Below, in pieces: positions 21,821 through 30,864 of a stretch of DNA of 37,981 bases (position 1 is the first letter of the stretch; every line of letters starts with the position of its first letter). Source of the stretch: Candidatus Saccharimonadota bacterium (lineage in GTDB: Bacteria; Patescibacteriota; Saccharimonadia; Saccharimonadales; Saccharimonadaceae). Below the pieces are notes generated by a model. It worked only from the letters and a program-made list of their open reading frames with translations. It was not told the DNA's origin and did no database searches. Location of the stretch: the NCBI GenBank assembly GCA_017992395.1, contig JAGOOS010000002.1:1-37981 (forward strand). Direction: 5' to 3'. The translations under genes were made by a program, and so were the position numbers.

Positions 21821-23430
21821 TCTTTAGCAGACGGAAGTTTAAAACTAAAAGTTGATCCGTAATTTAACCGGCTTTGAAGTTCGATTTTAGTATTCATTTT
21901 GCGTGCCAATTTTGAAGCGACATATAGCCCTAGACCAGTTCCGCCTGTTTCGCGAGTTCTATAATCTTCGCTACGATAGAATTTATTAAAGATTTTTTGT
22001 TGGTCGTTTTTGGATATACCAATACCAGTATCAGTGACGGCAAAGCGTATGCTATTGCCTTCATTTTTTATTGATATTAACACATCACCTTCTTTAGTAT
22101 ATTTTATTGAGTTAGTGATAATATTTTGCAGGAGCTCTTCAAGATAGAGTCGACTAGTTTTAATATTTTTGAGATTAGAATCGAGGTCTAAATCTAAAGT
22201 AAGTCCTTTAGTAGACACCTCTTTTTGGTATTTATTATAAAGATCTTCACCGAGTTTTTTAGTATTTATAATTTCGGCGTTATCGCCAACTCCTCTTTCG
22301 GCGCGTGAAAGTGTTGATAGGTCATTAATCATATTGGCTAAAAACATTATTTCAGAATACGTAGACTGAACAGATTGCTTCATCTGAGCTTCTGGAGCCT
22401 TCTTTTCGATCATTAAGCTAAGATTACTTATAGCGCCTTCAGCAATCGCTACAGGTGTTCTTAACTCATGACTAACGACACTAATAAACTCGTCGCGCTC
22501 CTCTTCGAGAGTCTTTTCTTTAGTGATGTCTCGTATAATTACAACAAAGCTCTGTTGGTTGGCTTTTTTCTGCTCTGAATACGTACCCCTAATTGGGAGA
22601 ATACTCAATTCGGTTTTGATGGTTTCGCTCTCGACTTTAAGTGTTAAATCGTTTCTAATTAAATTAGATTTTGCTGTTTTAAAGCTTTTATCAAAATTAA
22701 ATGGCTTATTGTTTTCATCTTTCAGTTCTAGCACTCGGTTTATATTTTTACCAATTAGGCTTTGATTGGTGTCAAGTAGGTTAAGGGTTGAAGCATTAAA
22801 AATCTCAATTTTGCCAGTTTTTGATACCACCATCATACTGTCAGTAAGATTATTTACGATTGTTAAAAGGCGCTCACGTTCAAGGCTTTCTCTCTTTTTT
22901 GAACTTACGAGGTCAGCTTGATTGACTTTTTGTGAATGGAATATTATCACAACAATTGCGCCAAGTGCCGAGAAAGTCAAGACTGTTATTAGCTGCTTGA
23001 GCTGTGCGCCGGGGTCATTAGGTAAAAAGAAAAATGATTGTAGAGCTGATGCTGATATGAATATTAAAATACTATTCCATGATGTATCTATTGAGAAGTG
23101 TTTTGAGGTGTTGATCAAAAGTAAAATCCAGACTGCTAAAAAGGGCGAGCTAAAGCCAGTGACGAAAGTTAAAAACAGCAACGTTAAGATGTGATAGGTG
23201 ACAGTTTTTACTAGGGGCTTTATTAAGCTTGGTTTGGCTACAGTTATTAGGGCGACTCCCATCATTACTAAAGACAATATATATAAAACGGCGTCGGATG
23301 TGTAGTATTCATTAGATACTAAGCCGAATTTTGCCAAAAAACCATAAATCACCATTATGGTTGGCACCGCCACCTCAGTAAAGCTTAAAACATTCTCAGT
23401 ATTAAATTCTTTTTGTTTCCCACCAGTCAT
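21817..23430 (-). CDS. Membrane sensor histidine kinase with PAS domain
   Basis: Sensor kinase of 537 aa. About six membrane helices (20-166) form an integral sensing region with very short loops. A coiled linker, a PAS domain (about 185-300), the HisKA motif SHELRTP (phospho-acceptor H321) and a complete ATPase domain follow (N box near N440, DTGIG 467-471, GTGLGL 497-502). All catalytic boxes are canonical, unlike the kinase at 4989-6005. No response regulator is adjacent, so it is an orphan in this window. The start lies 6 nt after TATACT of an extended promoter. Its 3' end overlaps the glycosyltransferase gene by 4 bp. Confidence 0.92.
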   Translation of the reverse strand: MTGGKQKEFNTENVLSFTEVAVPTIMVIYGFLAKFGLVSNEYYTSDAVLYILSLVMMGVALITVAKPSLIKPLVKTVTYHILTLLFLTFVTGFSSPFLAVWILLLINTSKHFSIDTSWNSILIFISASALQSFFFLPNDPGAQLKQLITVLTFSALGAIVVIIFHSQKVNQADLVSSKKRESLERERLLTIVNNLTDSMMVVSKTGKIEIFNASTLNLLDTNQSLIGKNINRVLELKDENNKPFNFDKSFKTAKSNLIRNDLTLKVESETIKTELSILPIRGTYSEQKKANQQSFVVIIRDITKEKTLEEERDEFISVVSHELRTPVAIAEGAISNLSLMIEKKAPEAQMKQSVQSTYSEIMFLANMINDLSTLSRAERGVGDNAEIINTKKLGEDLYNKYQKEVSTKGLTLDLDLDSNLKNIKTSRLYLEELLQNIITNSIKYTKEGDVLISIKNEGNSIRFAVTDTGIGISKNDQQKIFNKFYRSEDYRTRETGGTGLGLYVASKLARKMNTKIELQSRLNYGSTFSFKLPSAKD

Positions 23431-23436
23431 AAAAAT

Positions 23437-23465
23437 AGTATAGCATAAGCATTACTGTGGCGCAA
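23437..23465 (-). promoter_or_regulatory. Leaderless promoter of the PAS histidine kinase
   Basis: TTGCGC (23465-23460), 17-bp spacer, TGCTATACT (TATACT at 23442-23437), 6 nt before the ATG. Confidence 0.7.
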
Positions 23466-23483
23466 TATTATATGATACGGAAT

Positions 23484-24848
23484 TTATTGATGCTTACGAT
23501 CAAGCGACATAAAGCGTAGACGCTCTGGGTGGAAGTAAAGTTCAACCGTGCCAGTTGGCCCATGGCGGTGTTTTGCTAAAATCAGATCAGTAATATTATC
23601 GCGTTCGGTTTCAGGATTATAATAAGCCTCACGATAGATAAACATTACTATATCGGCATCCTGCTCGATTGATCCAGATTCACGAAGGTCAGCCAATTGA
23701 GGGATTTGTGGCTGTCGACTTTCGACTGAGCGTGAAAGCTGCGAAAGTGCGATTACGGGTACATTTAATTCGCGCGCTAAAAGCTTGAGTCCACGTGAGA
23801 TTTCAGACACTTCTTGCACGCGGTTTCCTTGGGCTTGGCTTGAGCCACTTCCCTGCATTAGCTGTAAATAGTCGATGATGATTAGTCCGAGCTCATTTTC
23901 ATGAGCGGCTCTACGGGCTTTAGTGCGCATCTCTAAGACGGATACGCCGGGAGTATCGTCGATAAAGATTGGCGCTTCAGCCATCTCACCCATTGCGTCA
24001 GACAACTTTGCGAAATCATCGTCACTTAAGTTGCCGGTGCGGATATTCCAGCTATCTACTCCAGCCGCGTCTGCCAGCATACGATCAACTAGCTGTTCTT
24101 TGCTCATCTCAAGGCTGAAGAATAGCACGGATTTTTTTTCGATTGTCGCAACGTTATAGGCTAAGTTGGTCACAAGGGTAGTTTTACCCATGGCTGGGCG
24201 AGCTGCTAAGATTATTAGGTCGCTTCGCTGTAGACCGGCGGTCATGTTATCTAAGTCGCGATAACCAGTCTTAATGCCGCGTAAAGCGCCTTTATTCTTA
24301 TATAGTTCATCGAGTCGTTCAAAACTCTCGTCAAGAATGCTCTCAATTGATGTAAGGTCTTGTTTTAAGGATTGATCCGAAACATTAAACAATTCTGCTT
24401 CACTTTGGCCAAGTAATTGCGGTACAGATAGCTCTTCATTGAAAGCTAGATCCGATATCTCGCCACTAGCTTTAATCAAACGCCTGCGAACTGCTGCTTG
24501 AGTTACTATTTCAGCATATGATTTAGCATGGGCTGATGTCGGGACGTAATTAGTAAGTTCGGATAGGTAGCTAGAGCCTCCGACGATGTCTAGTTCGTTT
24601 TTCTTCTTAAGCTCGTCGGTTAGAGTTAAAAGATCAATTGGGCTGTGTTTTTCATAAAGTCGAATAACTCCACCATAGATAGTCGCGTGACGCTTATCAT
24701 AAAAATCAATTGATTTTGTTATTTCTGCAACATCTGCAATCACTTCCTCATCGATTAAAATTGCGCCAAGTAAACTTTTCTCGGCGTCAATATTTTGAGG
24801 CGGTATTTTACCAGCTACATGGTCACTATTTTTGCTTGAATTATTCAT
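23484..24848 (-). CDS. dnaB: Replicative DNA helicase DnaB
   Basis: Hexameric replication-fork helicase, 454 aa as expected. The N-terminal DnaB domain starts IPPQNIDAEKSLLGAIL (15-31). The RecA-like domain has Walker A ARPAMGKT (216-223), the Walker B stretch LIIIDYLQLM (about 309-318), and the SRSVESR and GPTG motifs near the C-terminus. No intein is present. It overlaps dnaX by 8 bp and has only a modest GGAG/AGAGG site inside the end of dnaX, so the two replication genes are translationally coupled. Confidence 0.97.
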   Translation of the reverse strand: MNNSSKNSDHVAGKIPPQNIDAEKSLLGAILIDEEVIADVAEITKSIDFYDKRHATIYGGVIRLYEKHSPIDLLTLTDELKKKNELDIVGGSSYLSELTNYVPTSAHAKSYAEIVTQAAVRRRLIKASGEISDLAFNEELSVPQLLGQSEAELFNVSDQSLKQDLTSIESILDESFERLDELYKNKGALRGIKTGYRDLDNMTAGLQRSDLIILAARPAMGKTTLVTNLAYNVATIEKKSVLFFSLEMSKEQLVDRMLADAAGVDSWNIRTGNLSDDDFAKLSDAMGEMAEAPIFIDDTPGVSVLEMRTKARRAAHENELGLIIIDYLQLMQGSGSSQAQGNRVQEVSEISRGLKLLARELNVPVIALSQLSRSVESRQPQIPQLADLRESGSIEQDADIVMFIYREAYYNPETERDNITDLILAKHRHGPTGTVELYFHPERLRFMSLDRKHQ

Positions 24849-26274
24849 TCACATTAACCTCTTCTCCGCCACCCATTATATCAAAAACTGCTGCAGTTGT
24901 CTCGTCTTCCGGTGGTTTTTTATCAGATAGTATTTCTATCCTCCAACCCCCGGCGCCAATTTTTTTCATTGCCGAACCAATTATAGTCCGATACTTGGCC
25001 GAATCCAATTTCTTTTTGTATAGAGGTCGTCCGGCATAAAGTTTAATAGTGTCGTTCTCGATGACGTAATCAACCTTATTTATAATTGAATAGGCCGGCA
25101 TATTTTCGGCTTTTATCGACTGTAAAAGATCCGCCCAAACAAACTCATGCGTTTCGCCAGTTGGCATAGATTCTGCTATGATTTGTTCTTCAGATTTTTC
25201 GACGGGTGCTTGTATTTTGTTTTTTACAGAAGGTGCTGATTTTTTTACTAAAGGCTTATTGACGATTTTCTCGACTGGTGCTGATATAAAGTCAGACGCA
25301 TTAGTAGCGACACTTGCTGCTACGGAATGATTTTTCTTTGGCTTTATTAAGATTGATAATAATTCAATATCTATAAAAGGCGAATTTTTAGCTTCGATTA
25401 AGGGTGTTAAAAGTGAGACTAAATATGGTTTTTGACTTAGATTATTTCTAATTTCTAAAATAAATTGGTCAATAAATATCTGCATATTAATGCCGGAGTG
25501 TTTGATCTCGTCAAGAGTTTTGATGATTTCTATAACATTTTGGCTGTCATAAAGTTCAATCAACTTTTGAATATTGTGTTGTGGCACCAGCCCAAGTAAA
25601 TTCTCAAGCATTTCAGTTGATATTTCATCAGATGAATTGATGCTCGAAATTTGATCTAGTAGTGATATGCTATCGCGAAAACTGCCGCCGCCTCTTTCGG
25701 CTATAATCTTTATAGCGTCATCGGAAATAGATATTTTCTCACTATCAGCGATAAAACGTAACTGTTTACAGATATCATCTTGTGATATATAGTGAAAAAC
25801 AAATTGTTGAGTCCGACTAATAATTGTTGGAGGTAGTTTGTGAGGATCGGTAGTAGCCAAGATGAAGACGACATGCTCTGGTGGTTCTTCAAGAGTTTTT
25901 AGAAGTGCGTTAAAAGCTTGTTTACTTAACATATGAACTTCATCTATTATATAAATTCTTTTTTTAGCTGAAAAAGGCGCTGTTTGAACTTGGTCCCTTA
26001 GATAACGGATGTCGTCAACGCCATTATTACTGGCTGCGTCAATTTCGATTATATCAGGGTGATAAGATTCGTCTGTGTACGGTATTTTATTTATTTCGTG
26101 AGCTAAAATTCTAGCTACGCTGGTTTTTCCAACTCCACGAGGGCCCGTAAATAAATACGCATGGGCGATTTTTTTCTTTTTTAAGGCTGATTCTAACACA
26201 GTAGTTATATGCTGTTGTCCCACAACCTCGCTTAATTTTTTACTGCGATATTTTCTATAAAAAGCCTTACTCAT
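24841..26274 (-). CDS. dnaX: DNA polymerase III subunit gamma/tau, lacking the zinc module
   Basis: Clamp-loader ATPase of 477 aa. Walker A GPRGVGKT (44-51), Walker B/DEVH (111-114) and the sensor/arginine-finger region IISRTQQF are present. Between ARILAHEIN and PDIIEIDAASNN (62-73) a short linker replaces the usual four-cysteine zinc module of about 20-25 residues; none of its Cys remain. The C-terminal third is a low-complexity Lys/Pro linker plus a small domain. Translation starts 7 nt after TAAAAT, a leaderless layout. It is cotranscribed with dnaB. Confidence 0.95.
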   Translation of the reverse strand: MSKAFYRKYRSKKLSEVVGQQHITTVLESALKKKKIAHAYLFTGPRGVGKTSVARILAHEINKIPYTDESYHPDIIEIDAASNNGVDDIRYLRDQVQTAPFSAKKRIYIIDEVHMLSKQAFNALLKTLEEPPEHVVFILATTDPHKLPPTIISRTQQFVFHYISQDDICKQLRFIADSEKISISDDAIKIIAERGGGSFRDSISLLDQISSINSSDEISTEMLENLLGLVPQHNIQKLIELYDSQNVIEIIKTLDEIKHSGINMQIFIDQFILEIRNNLSQKPYLVSLLTPLIEAKNSPFIDIELLSILIKPKKNHSVAASVATNASDFISAPVEKIVNKPLVKKSAPSVKNKIQAPVEKSEEQIIAESMPTGETHEFVWADLLQSIKAENMPAYSIINKVDYVIENDTIKLYAGRPLYKKKLDSAKYRTIIGSAMKKIGAGGWRIEILSDKKPPEDETTAAVFDIMGGGEEVNVNE

Positions 26275-26281
26275 TAATAGT

Positions 26282-26290
26282 ATTTTAGCA
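26282..26290 (-). promoter_or_regulatory. Leaderless extended -10 promoter of dnaX-dnaB
   Basis: TGCTAAAAT (TAAAAT at 26287-26282) lies 7 nt before the dnaX ATG. The -35 region is weak. Confidence 0.65.
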
Positions 26291-26318
26291 CTTTTTTACG
26301 ATAAAATAAAGCTTGGTT

Positions 26319-27248
26319 TTAAAAGTCGAAAAGCGAAGCTTGTCGTTCTGGAAGCTCGATATCGGTGAGAGTTGGGCTTAGGCTTATTTTGCGGCCAGTG
26401 TATTTTTTAATCGGCAAAGTTAAGTTCTCGTTTTGTTGGCTAACAATCAATACATATCCAACTTGGGCTATTAATTTGCCAGAAAAAATAATTTCTTCGC
26501 TACTGGCAAATTGATCACTGATTGATATAAAGTTACCGCTAGGTATTGCTTGGTCTGAATAAAAACCATCTAGGCTTTGCACGTTATAATCATCAAACGT
26601 AATATTTAATACTTGTTCGATTTTCGACCTAGTTTTAAGTAGTTCTCTTTCAGCGATTTTACTATCATAATTTTGTTCGAGTAATTTTAGTTTAAGATTA
26701 CTTTTAACATTTTCGCAGATGCCTGGCATGGCAGATATTTTTGCTTCATAATCTCGGGCTATGTTGGCGCTAGAAAACTCGCCTAAGATTAATGCGCTGC
26801 GGGCGCCCTGCTCGAGTAAGCGAGTTATATCTCGGCCAACGAACGAAATACCAACTTTGATTGTATTGGGCGCGAAGTATGCTAAATAAACAAAATGGGG
26901 CTGAGCGTTTCTTATTTGCTGTTGCTGTGAAATGTCTCCATCAGCAGCATTATAAAAAGCAGGATTAAAGCCAGTTCGTTTTTGGCATCTTGGACACTGT
27001 TCATATTTAGGATCAATTTCGGCTTTTTCAGGGCATGCGAAATCCTCTCCAGTTTTTAGATCGTGCCAGCCGATACAGTAGCGTTTTGTGGTATTAATCG
27101 TAAATGTGATATCGTTGCCGTAAACTGGAGTAAAATCCATAATTTCACCAGTGATTTGATCGGCGAACTTAAGCCGAGGGCGTTTAGATTTGTCAAAATC
27201 TACGCGAGTAAGAATGAGTGATTTTCGACTAAAAATATCATTATTCAT
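26319..27248 (-). CDS. DUF2797-family protein with zinc-ribbon-like cysteines
   Basis: A 309-aa protein matching what I know of DUF2797. Four Cys (C58, C72, C85, C88; the last two in CPRC) could bind one zinc. The motifs YLAYF (121-125), KVGIS (131-135) and RLLEQGAR (143-150) resemble the core of GIY-YIG nuclease folds, although a clear catalytic Glu is not evident to me. Function is unknown; nucleic-acid binding is an inference. It starts 6 nt after TATAAT, with the promoter lying in the 3' end of the upstream helicase gene, so it can be expressed independently. Confidence 0.75.
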   Translation of the reverse strand: MNNDIFSRKSLILTRVDFDKSKRPRLKFADQITGEIMDFTPVYGNDITFTINTTKRYCIGWHDLKTGEDFACPEKAEIDPKYEQCPRCQKRTGFNPAFYNAADGDISQQQQIRNAQPHFVYLAYFAPNTIKVGISFVGRDITRLLEQGARSALILGEFSSANIARDYEAKISAMPGICENVKSNLKLKLLEQNYDSKIAERELLKTRSKIEQVLNITFDDYNVQSLDGFYSDQAIPSGNFISISDQFASSEEIIFSGKLIAQVGYVLIVSQQNENLTLPIKKYTGRKISLSPTLTDIELPERQASLFDF

Positions 27249-27254
27249 TTGATT

Positions 27255-27283
27255 ATTATATCATTATCTCTGCGTCTCATCAA
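27255..27283 (-). promoter_or_regulatory. Leaderless promoter of the DUF2797 gene
   Basis: TTGATG (27283-27278), 17-bp spacer, TATAAT (27260-27255), then 6 nt to the ATG. The -35 lies inside the end of the helicase-nuclease gene. Confidence 0.75.
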
Positions 27284-30200
27284 TGATTTGATTCTCGAAT
27301 TTGATCAAATCAGATACCGTTACGTTTGGAAGATTTTCAATATTTTTAAAATCAAAAGCTTTAAGCTTTTTATCAAGTGCCGCAATAAGTTGTTTGACTC
27401 TATCTTCTGATTCTTGGTTAAAGTTTAGGCTTTTTATGATTGGGGTTTTATATCTCTCATCACCTTCAATGAACTCGAGTCGTCCAGTATTGACTTTATA
27501 TTTAGCATATTCAGGAGAATTGTTTAACAGTAATTTATAAAAATACAATTGTATCTCATATTTATGTAATTTTGTTTTATTTTTAAAAATATCTTTTTGC
27601 GATATATTGCCAGTTTTAAAATCTACAATTTCGATTGTTTTATCTTCATCATTGATTTCAATACGATCAATATTACCATCAATTAAGATTCCGTTATCGA
27701 GCATAATCTTTCTAAATTTAACCTCACTTTTAGCCGGTGTTTTAAAAATATTTCGTCGTTGGTTATAAAAATTTGTAAAAGCAATTTCGGCGCGAGTTTT
27801 TTCATTTATTTTTTCTCTTTCCGAAATTTTCAATTTATCTATGCGCTTGTTGATTTCATTTATAATTTCTTCTAGTGTAGGCTGGCTGTTATTATTTTTT
27901 TGACGCTGCCAAAAATCAAATACTTCATGCATAACAGTTCCGAATCTCGCCGAGCCTGACACTTCTTGAGGAAATTTCAAGATATAATTTTCAAAGAATT
28001 TTTTTGGTCCGCCGTATTGTAGATCGTAAAAACTAGTTAATGATGAAGCAGACTGAACAAAATTTTGAATTTTTTCAATAAAAATTTGTTCGTTAGTTAA
28101 TTTTTCTGGCGAGAATTTATCATTCCAATTTAACTCGAGTATTTCAAGGTCGGGATGTTTTATATTTTCAACCCTTATTTCGTTGAAACCTTCAGGGATG
28201 GTTTCAACAATACCAGCTTCAATATTTTCTTCTAGGAATTTTAGCGGACGCCTAGTTTTATTATCGAATGAATTTTCAGAACTAGTTAAATACAAATGAG
28301 TTTTTGCTCGAGTAATAGCTACGAAGAATAAACGCTTTTTTGTATCTTCTTGGTTGGGGTCTTTTATGCGTTCTAGGTTTTTTGGCAACGATATTGTTTG
28401 GCTGTTGCCTTTTGAGACTCCCCAAGCCGAATCATCAACTGATACTAAAAAGGTATGTGAAAATTCCAAGCCTTTAGCACTAAATGCCGTCATAATTTTA
28501 ACGGAATTATTATTTGCAGAAAAAGGATTTTTACTTAAAATTTTAATTTCACTTTCTTCATATAATTGGATCATCTGTAAGAAATCTTTTGTTAGAATTT
28601 TAGAGTAATTATCCTGATTTGAAGACTGAAATTTTCCGCGTAGAATCGTCATATATAATGCGAGGTTATAAAAATCTTCATCCGATTTTGCTTGATAGTA
28701 CTCACGCATTGGGGATTTCTTAATTGGCTGAAGTTGTTTTGAGCCAACAATATAATCGATAATCGTCTCAAATTTTTCATCATTAATTTTTTGCGAAATA
28801 TCAATAAATAATTCTACTATGTTTTTTATTTCTTGGTTTTCACTTTCTACCAAGATATCGGTTAAGTTTGGCGAGCTTTCGTCCCATTTGTTGAATTTGG
28901 ATATTTCTTTATATATGTCGAGGGGTTTTAATTGCCAAAAATCAAAACTTAAAACTCTTGCCCAGCCGGCATTTTGATTGTAGGATCCCTCACTAATATC
29001 CTGAGCCAATTTCAACATTTCGATAACTTGCTGAACTGGAGCTTCTTCTAAGATGTTCTCGGACTTCTCATAATCGATTGGAATATCTAAATGATTAAGA
29101 TATTTCGCTATTTCTTCAAGAATACTGTGTTTTGGTGCTAAAATTGCAATATCACTTGGTTGAACGCCAGAATTTATTAGAGTGTTTATTTTTTCAGCGA
29201 CTTCATTAAACTCAGTTGATTGATGCTTAAAACTTTTGCGCCAAATTTCAATATCAGTTATCGAGTTATTTTCTTGGTAAATTTGCTTATCGAGGTTTGA
29301 GAAAATATTTGATAGTCTACCATCAATTTGATCCGCAATATTATGTGCAAAATCAAGAATCTTTTGATGCGATCGATAATTTTTAGTTAAGTTAATTATC
29401 TTAGTTTCGTCTCCATAAAAATTTGCAAAATCTTGCATATTAGAGAACTTAGCTCCTTGAAAAGCCATAATTGCCTGGTCATCATCGCCCACAGCTAATA
29501 CATTGGGAATAAGATCTGGCAGTAATTCATTTTTGGTAAGTAGCTCAACAATTCTACTTTGAGCACCATTTGTATCTTGGTATTCATCTAATAAAATAAA
29601 TTGATACTTTTCTTGCATCGAGAATTTAAAGTCGGGTTTAGCTTCAAGTAAGTTAATAGCCCGTAAAATCATATCGTTAAAATCCTGTTGAGTTGATAGT
29701 TTTAACTCAGACTCGTATAGATAATATACTTCAGCAATATCAAGCGCTTTTCGGCTGGCGAATTCATCACTAAACTTATATTCGTCGCTATCATTTTTGC
29801 TAAAGTATTTATTTTGCCAATCGCGGGTAAAATGTTGAATAGATTTTTTGGGATCGTTATCATATTTTATTGACTGTTCTTCAAAGCTTGTATATATTTT
29901 TTCTAAAAAAGTCGGTGTGTTTTTTTGCGCACGTGCTTCATCGGCGTCTTTTAAATTTTTATAAAGCTCAAAAAAAGCTTCAATTTTTTGATCTTTTGCT
30001 GATTTTTTTGTGCCGCTTTCATTTTTTGACTGTTTAACACCTACGAGTGCGTCTAAACTTTTCAAATATTTTTCGGATTTTTTTATTAATTTTATATTTT
30101 GTTTTACAATTTTTTCAAAAATTTCTGGAGAAATATTTTCTTGTTTGATATCGTTGATGACATTTAAAATACTTTTAACTGTATTTTTTGACGGATATAG

Positions 30201-30605
30201 TAAATTGGTACTTGGTAGATTTTGTTTGATTTTTTGAATGATTTGAAATTGTTGCAATTCATCAATCGAAGTTCGCTCGTCGTCGATAAAGTCTCGACCC
30301 TGAGACAATAAAGAATTTCCGAATCCATGATATGTTGAAATTTCGACTTCGTATGCTGCCTTTGCTCCGATAAAACTAGCCAAGCGCTCGCGCATGTTTT
30401 CGGCACCATTTTCAGTAAAAGTCAGACATAAGATATTACTCGGACTAGTATCGGTTTGGCGTAATATATTTGCAACTCTAGCACTTAGCAGCTGAGTCTT
30501 TCCGGTTCCTGGTCCAGCAATAACTAACACTGGACCGTAGATAGTGTCTACAGCAGTTTTTTGCTCAATATTTAGCCCACCATAAACTTTATCAAAAGAT
30601 TCCAT
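27264..30605 (-). CDS. UvrD/Rep-family helicase fused to a RecB-like nuclease
   Basis: Large 1113-aa superfamily 1A helicase with a C-terminal PD-(D/E)XK nuclease. It is likely a single-chain counterpart of AddAB/RecBCD-type end-processing enzymes. The helicase part has Walker A GPGTGKT (31-37), DEYQDT (340-345), GDDDQAIM and a VAITRA motif. The nuclease part has a GTVMHEVFDFW helix, D980 (or D976), D995 and K997 in VDFKTGN, and Q1019 in the QLYFYKLL motif. No cysteine cluster is seen in the nuclease domain, so no iron-sulfur staple. It starts 1 bp after the DUF4342 gene and has no good ribosome site of its own, implying coupling. Repair or degradation of incoming DNA is an inferred role. Confidence 0.9.
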   Translation of the reverse strand: MESFDKVYGGLNIEQKTAVDTIYGPVLVIAGPGTGKTQLLSARVANILRQTDTSPSNILCLTFTENGAENMRERLASFIGAKAAYEVEISTYHGFGNSLLSQGRDFIDDERTSIDELQQFQIIQKIKQNLPSTNLLYPSKNTVKSILNVINDIKQENISPEIFEKIVKQNIKLIKKSEKYLKSLDALVGVKQSKNESGTKKSAKDQKIEAFFELYKNLKDADEARAQKNTPTFLEKIYTSFEEQSIKYDNDPKKSIQHFTRDWQNKYFSKNDSDEYKFSDEFASRKALDIAEVYYLYESELKLSTQQDFNDMILRAINLLEAKPDFKFSMQEKYQFILLDEYQDTNGAQSRIVELLTKNELLPDLIPNVLAVGDDDQAIMAFQGAKFSNMQDFANFYGDETKIINLTKNYRSHQKILDFAHNIADQIDGRLSNIFSNLDKQIYQENNSITDIEIWRKSFKHQSTEFNEVAEKINTLINSGVQPSDIAILAPKHSILEEIAKYLNHLDIPIDYEKSENILEEAPVQQVIEMLKLAQDISEGSYNQNAGWARVLSFDFWQLKPLDIYKEISKFNKWDESSPNLTDILVESENQEIKNIVELFIDISQKINDEKFETIIDYIVGSKQLQPIKKSPMREYYQAKSDEDFYNLALYMTILRGKFQSSNQDNYSKILTKDFLQMIQLYEESEIKILSKNPFSANNNSVKIMTAFSAKGLEFSHTFLVSVDDSAWGVSKGNSQTISLPKNLERIKDPNQEDTKKRLFFVAITRAKTHLYLTSSENSFDNKTRRPLKFLEENIEAGIVETIPEGFNEIRVENIKHPDLEILELNWNDKFSPEKLTNEQIFIEKIQNFVQSASSLTSFYDLQYGGPKKFFENYILKFPQEVSGSARFGTVMHEVFDFWQRQKNNNSQPTLEEIINEINKRIDKLKISEREKINEKTRAEIAFTNFYNQRRNIFKTPAKSEVKFRKIMLDNGILIDGNIDRIEINDEDKTIEIVDFKTGNISQKDIFKNKTKLHKYEIQLYFYKLLLNNSPEYAKYKVNTGRLEFIEGDERYKTPIIKSLNFNQESEDRVKQLIAALDKKLKAFDFKNIENLPNVTVSDLIKFENQIIDETQR

Positions 30606-30606
30606 A

Positions 30607-30849
30607 TTATGCTTGTTCGGCCCTTTCGATTATGAGTGTGCATTCAGTCAAAAGGGCTGCTACTGCGCCAACAGCCGCTAAGCTTGGAGCTAGGACAGCA
30701 CCAATAGCGCCAATAGTGAGTGGGAGTTCAATTATAGTTTTACCATCTTTATTCTTAATAATGATTTTTCGAATATTTCCCTCATTTATAAGTGACTTAA
30801 CTTTAGAAACTAGTTCCTCGCCATTAACTTTAAATTCTTCCCTTTTCAT
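30607..30849 (-). CDS. DUF4342-family small protein
   Basis: An 80-aa protein matching the DUF4342 pattern: EEFKVNGEELVSKVKSLI at the start, then GNIRKIIIKNKDGKTIIELP, and a hydrophobic Ala/Gly-rich C-terminal segment (45-68) that could insert in a membrane. Function unknown. GGAGA precedes the ATG at about 5 nt. It lies between mnmA (15 bp) and the helicase-nuclease gene (1 bp) in a tight operon. Confidence 0.85.
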   Translation of the reverse strand: MKREEFKVNGEELVSKVKSLINEGNIRKIIIKNKDGKTIIELPLTIGAIGAVLAPSLAAVGAVAALLTECTLIIERAEQA

Positions 30850-30864
30850 ATTTCTCTCCTTAAC

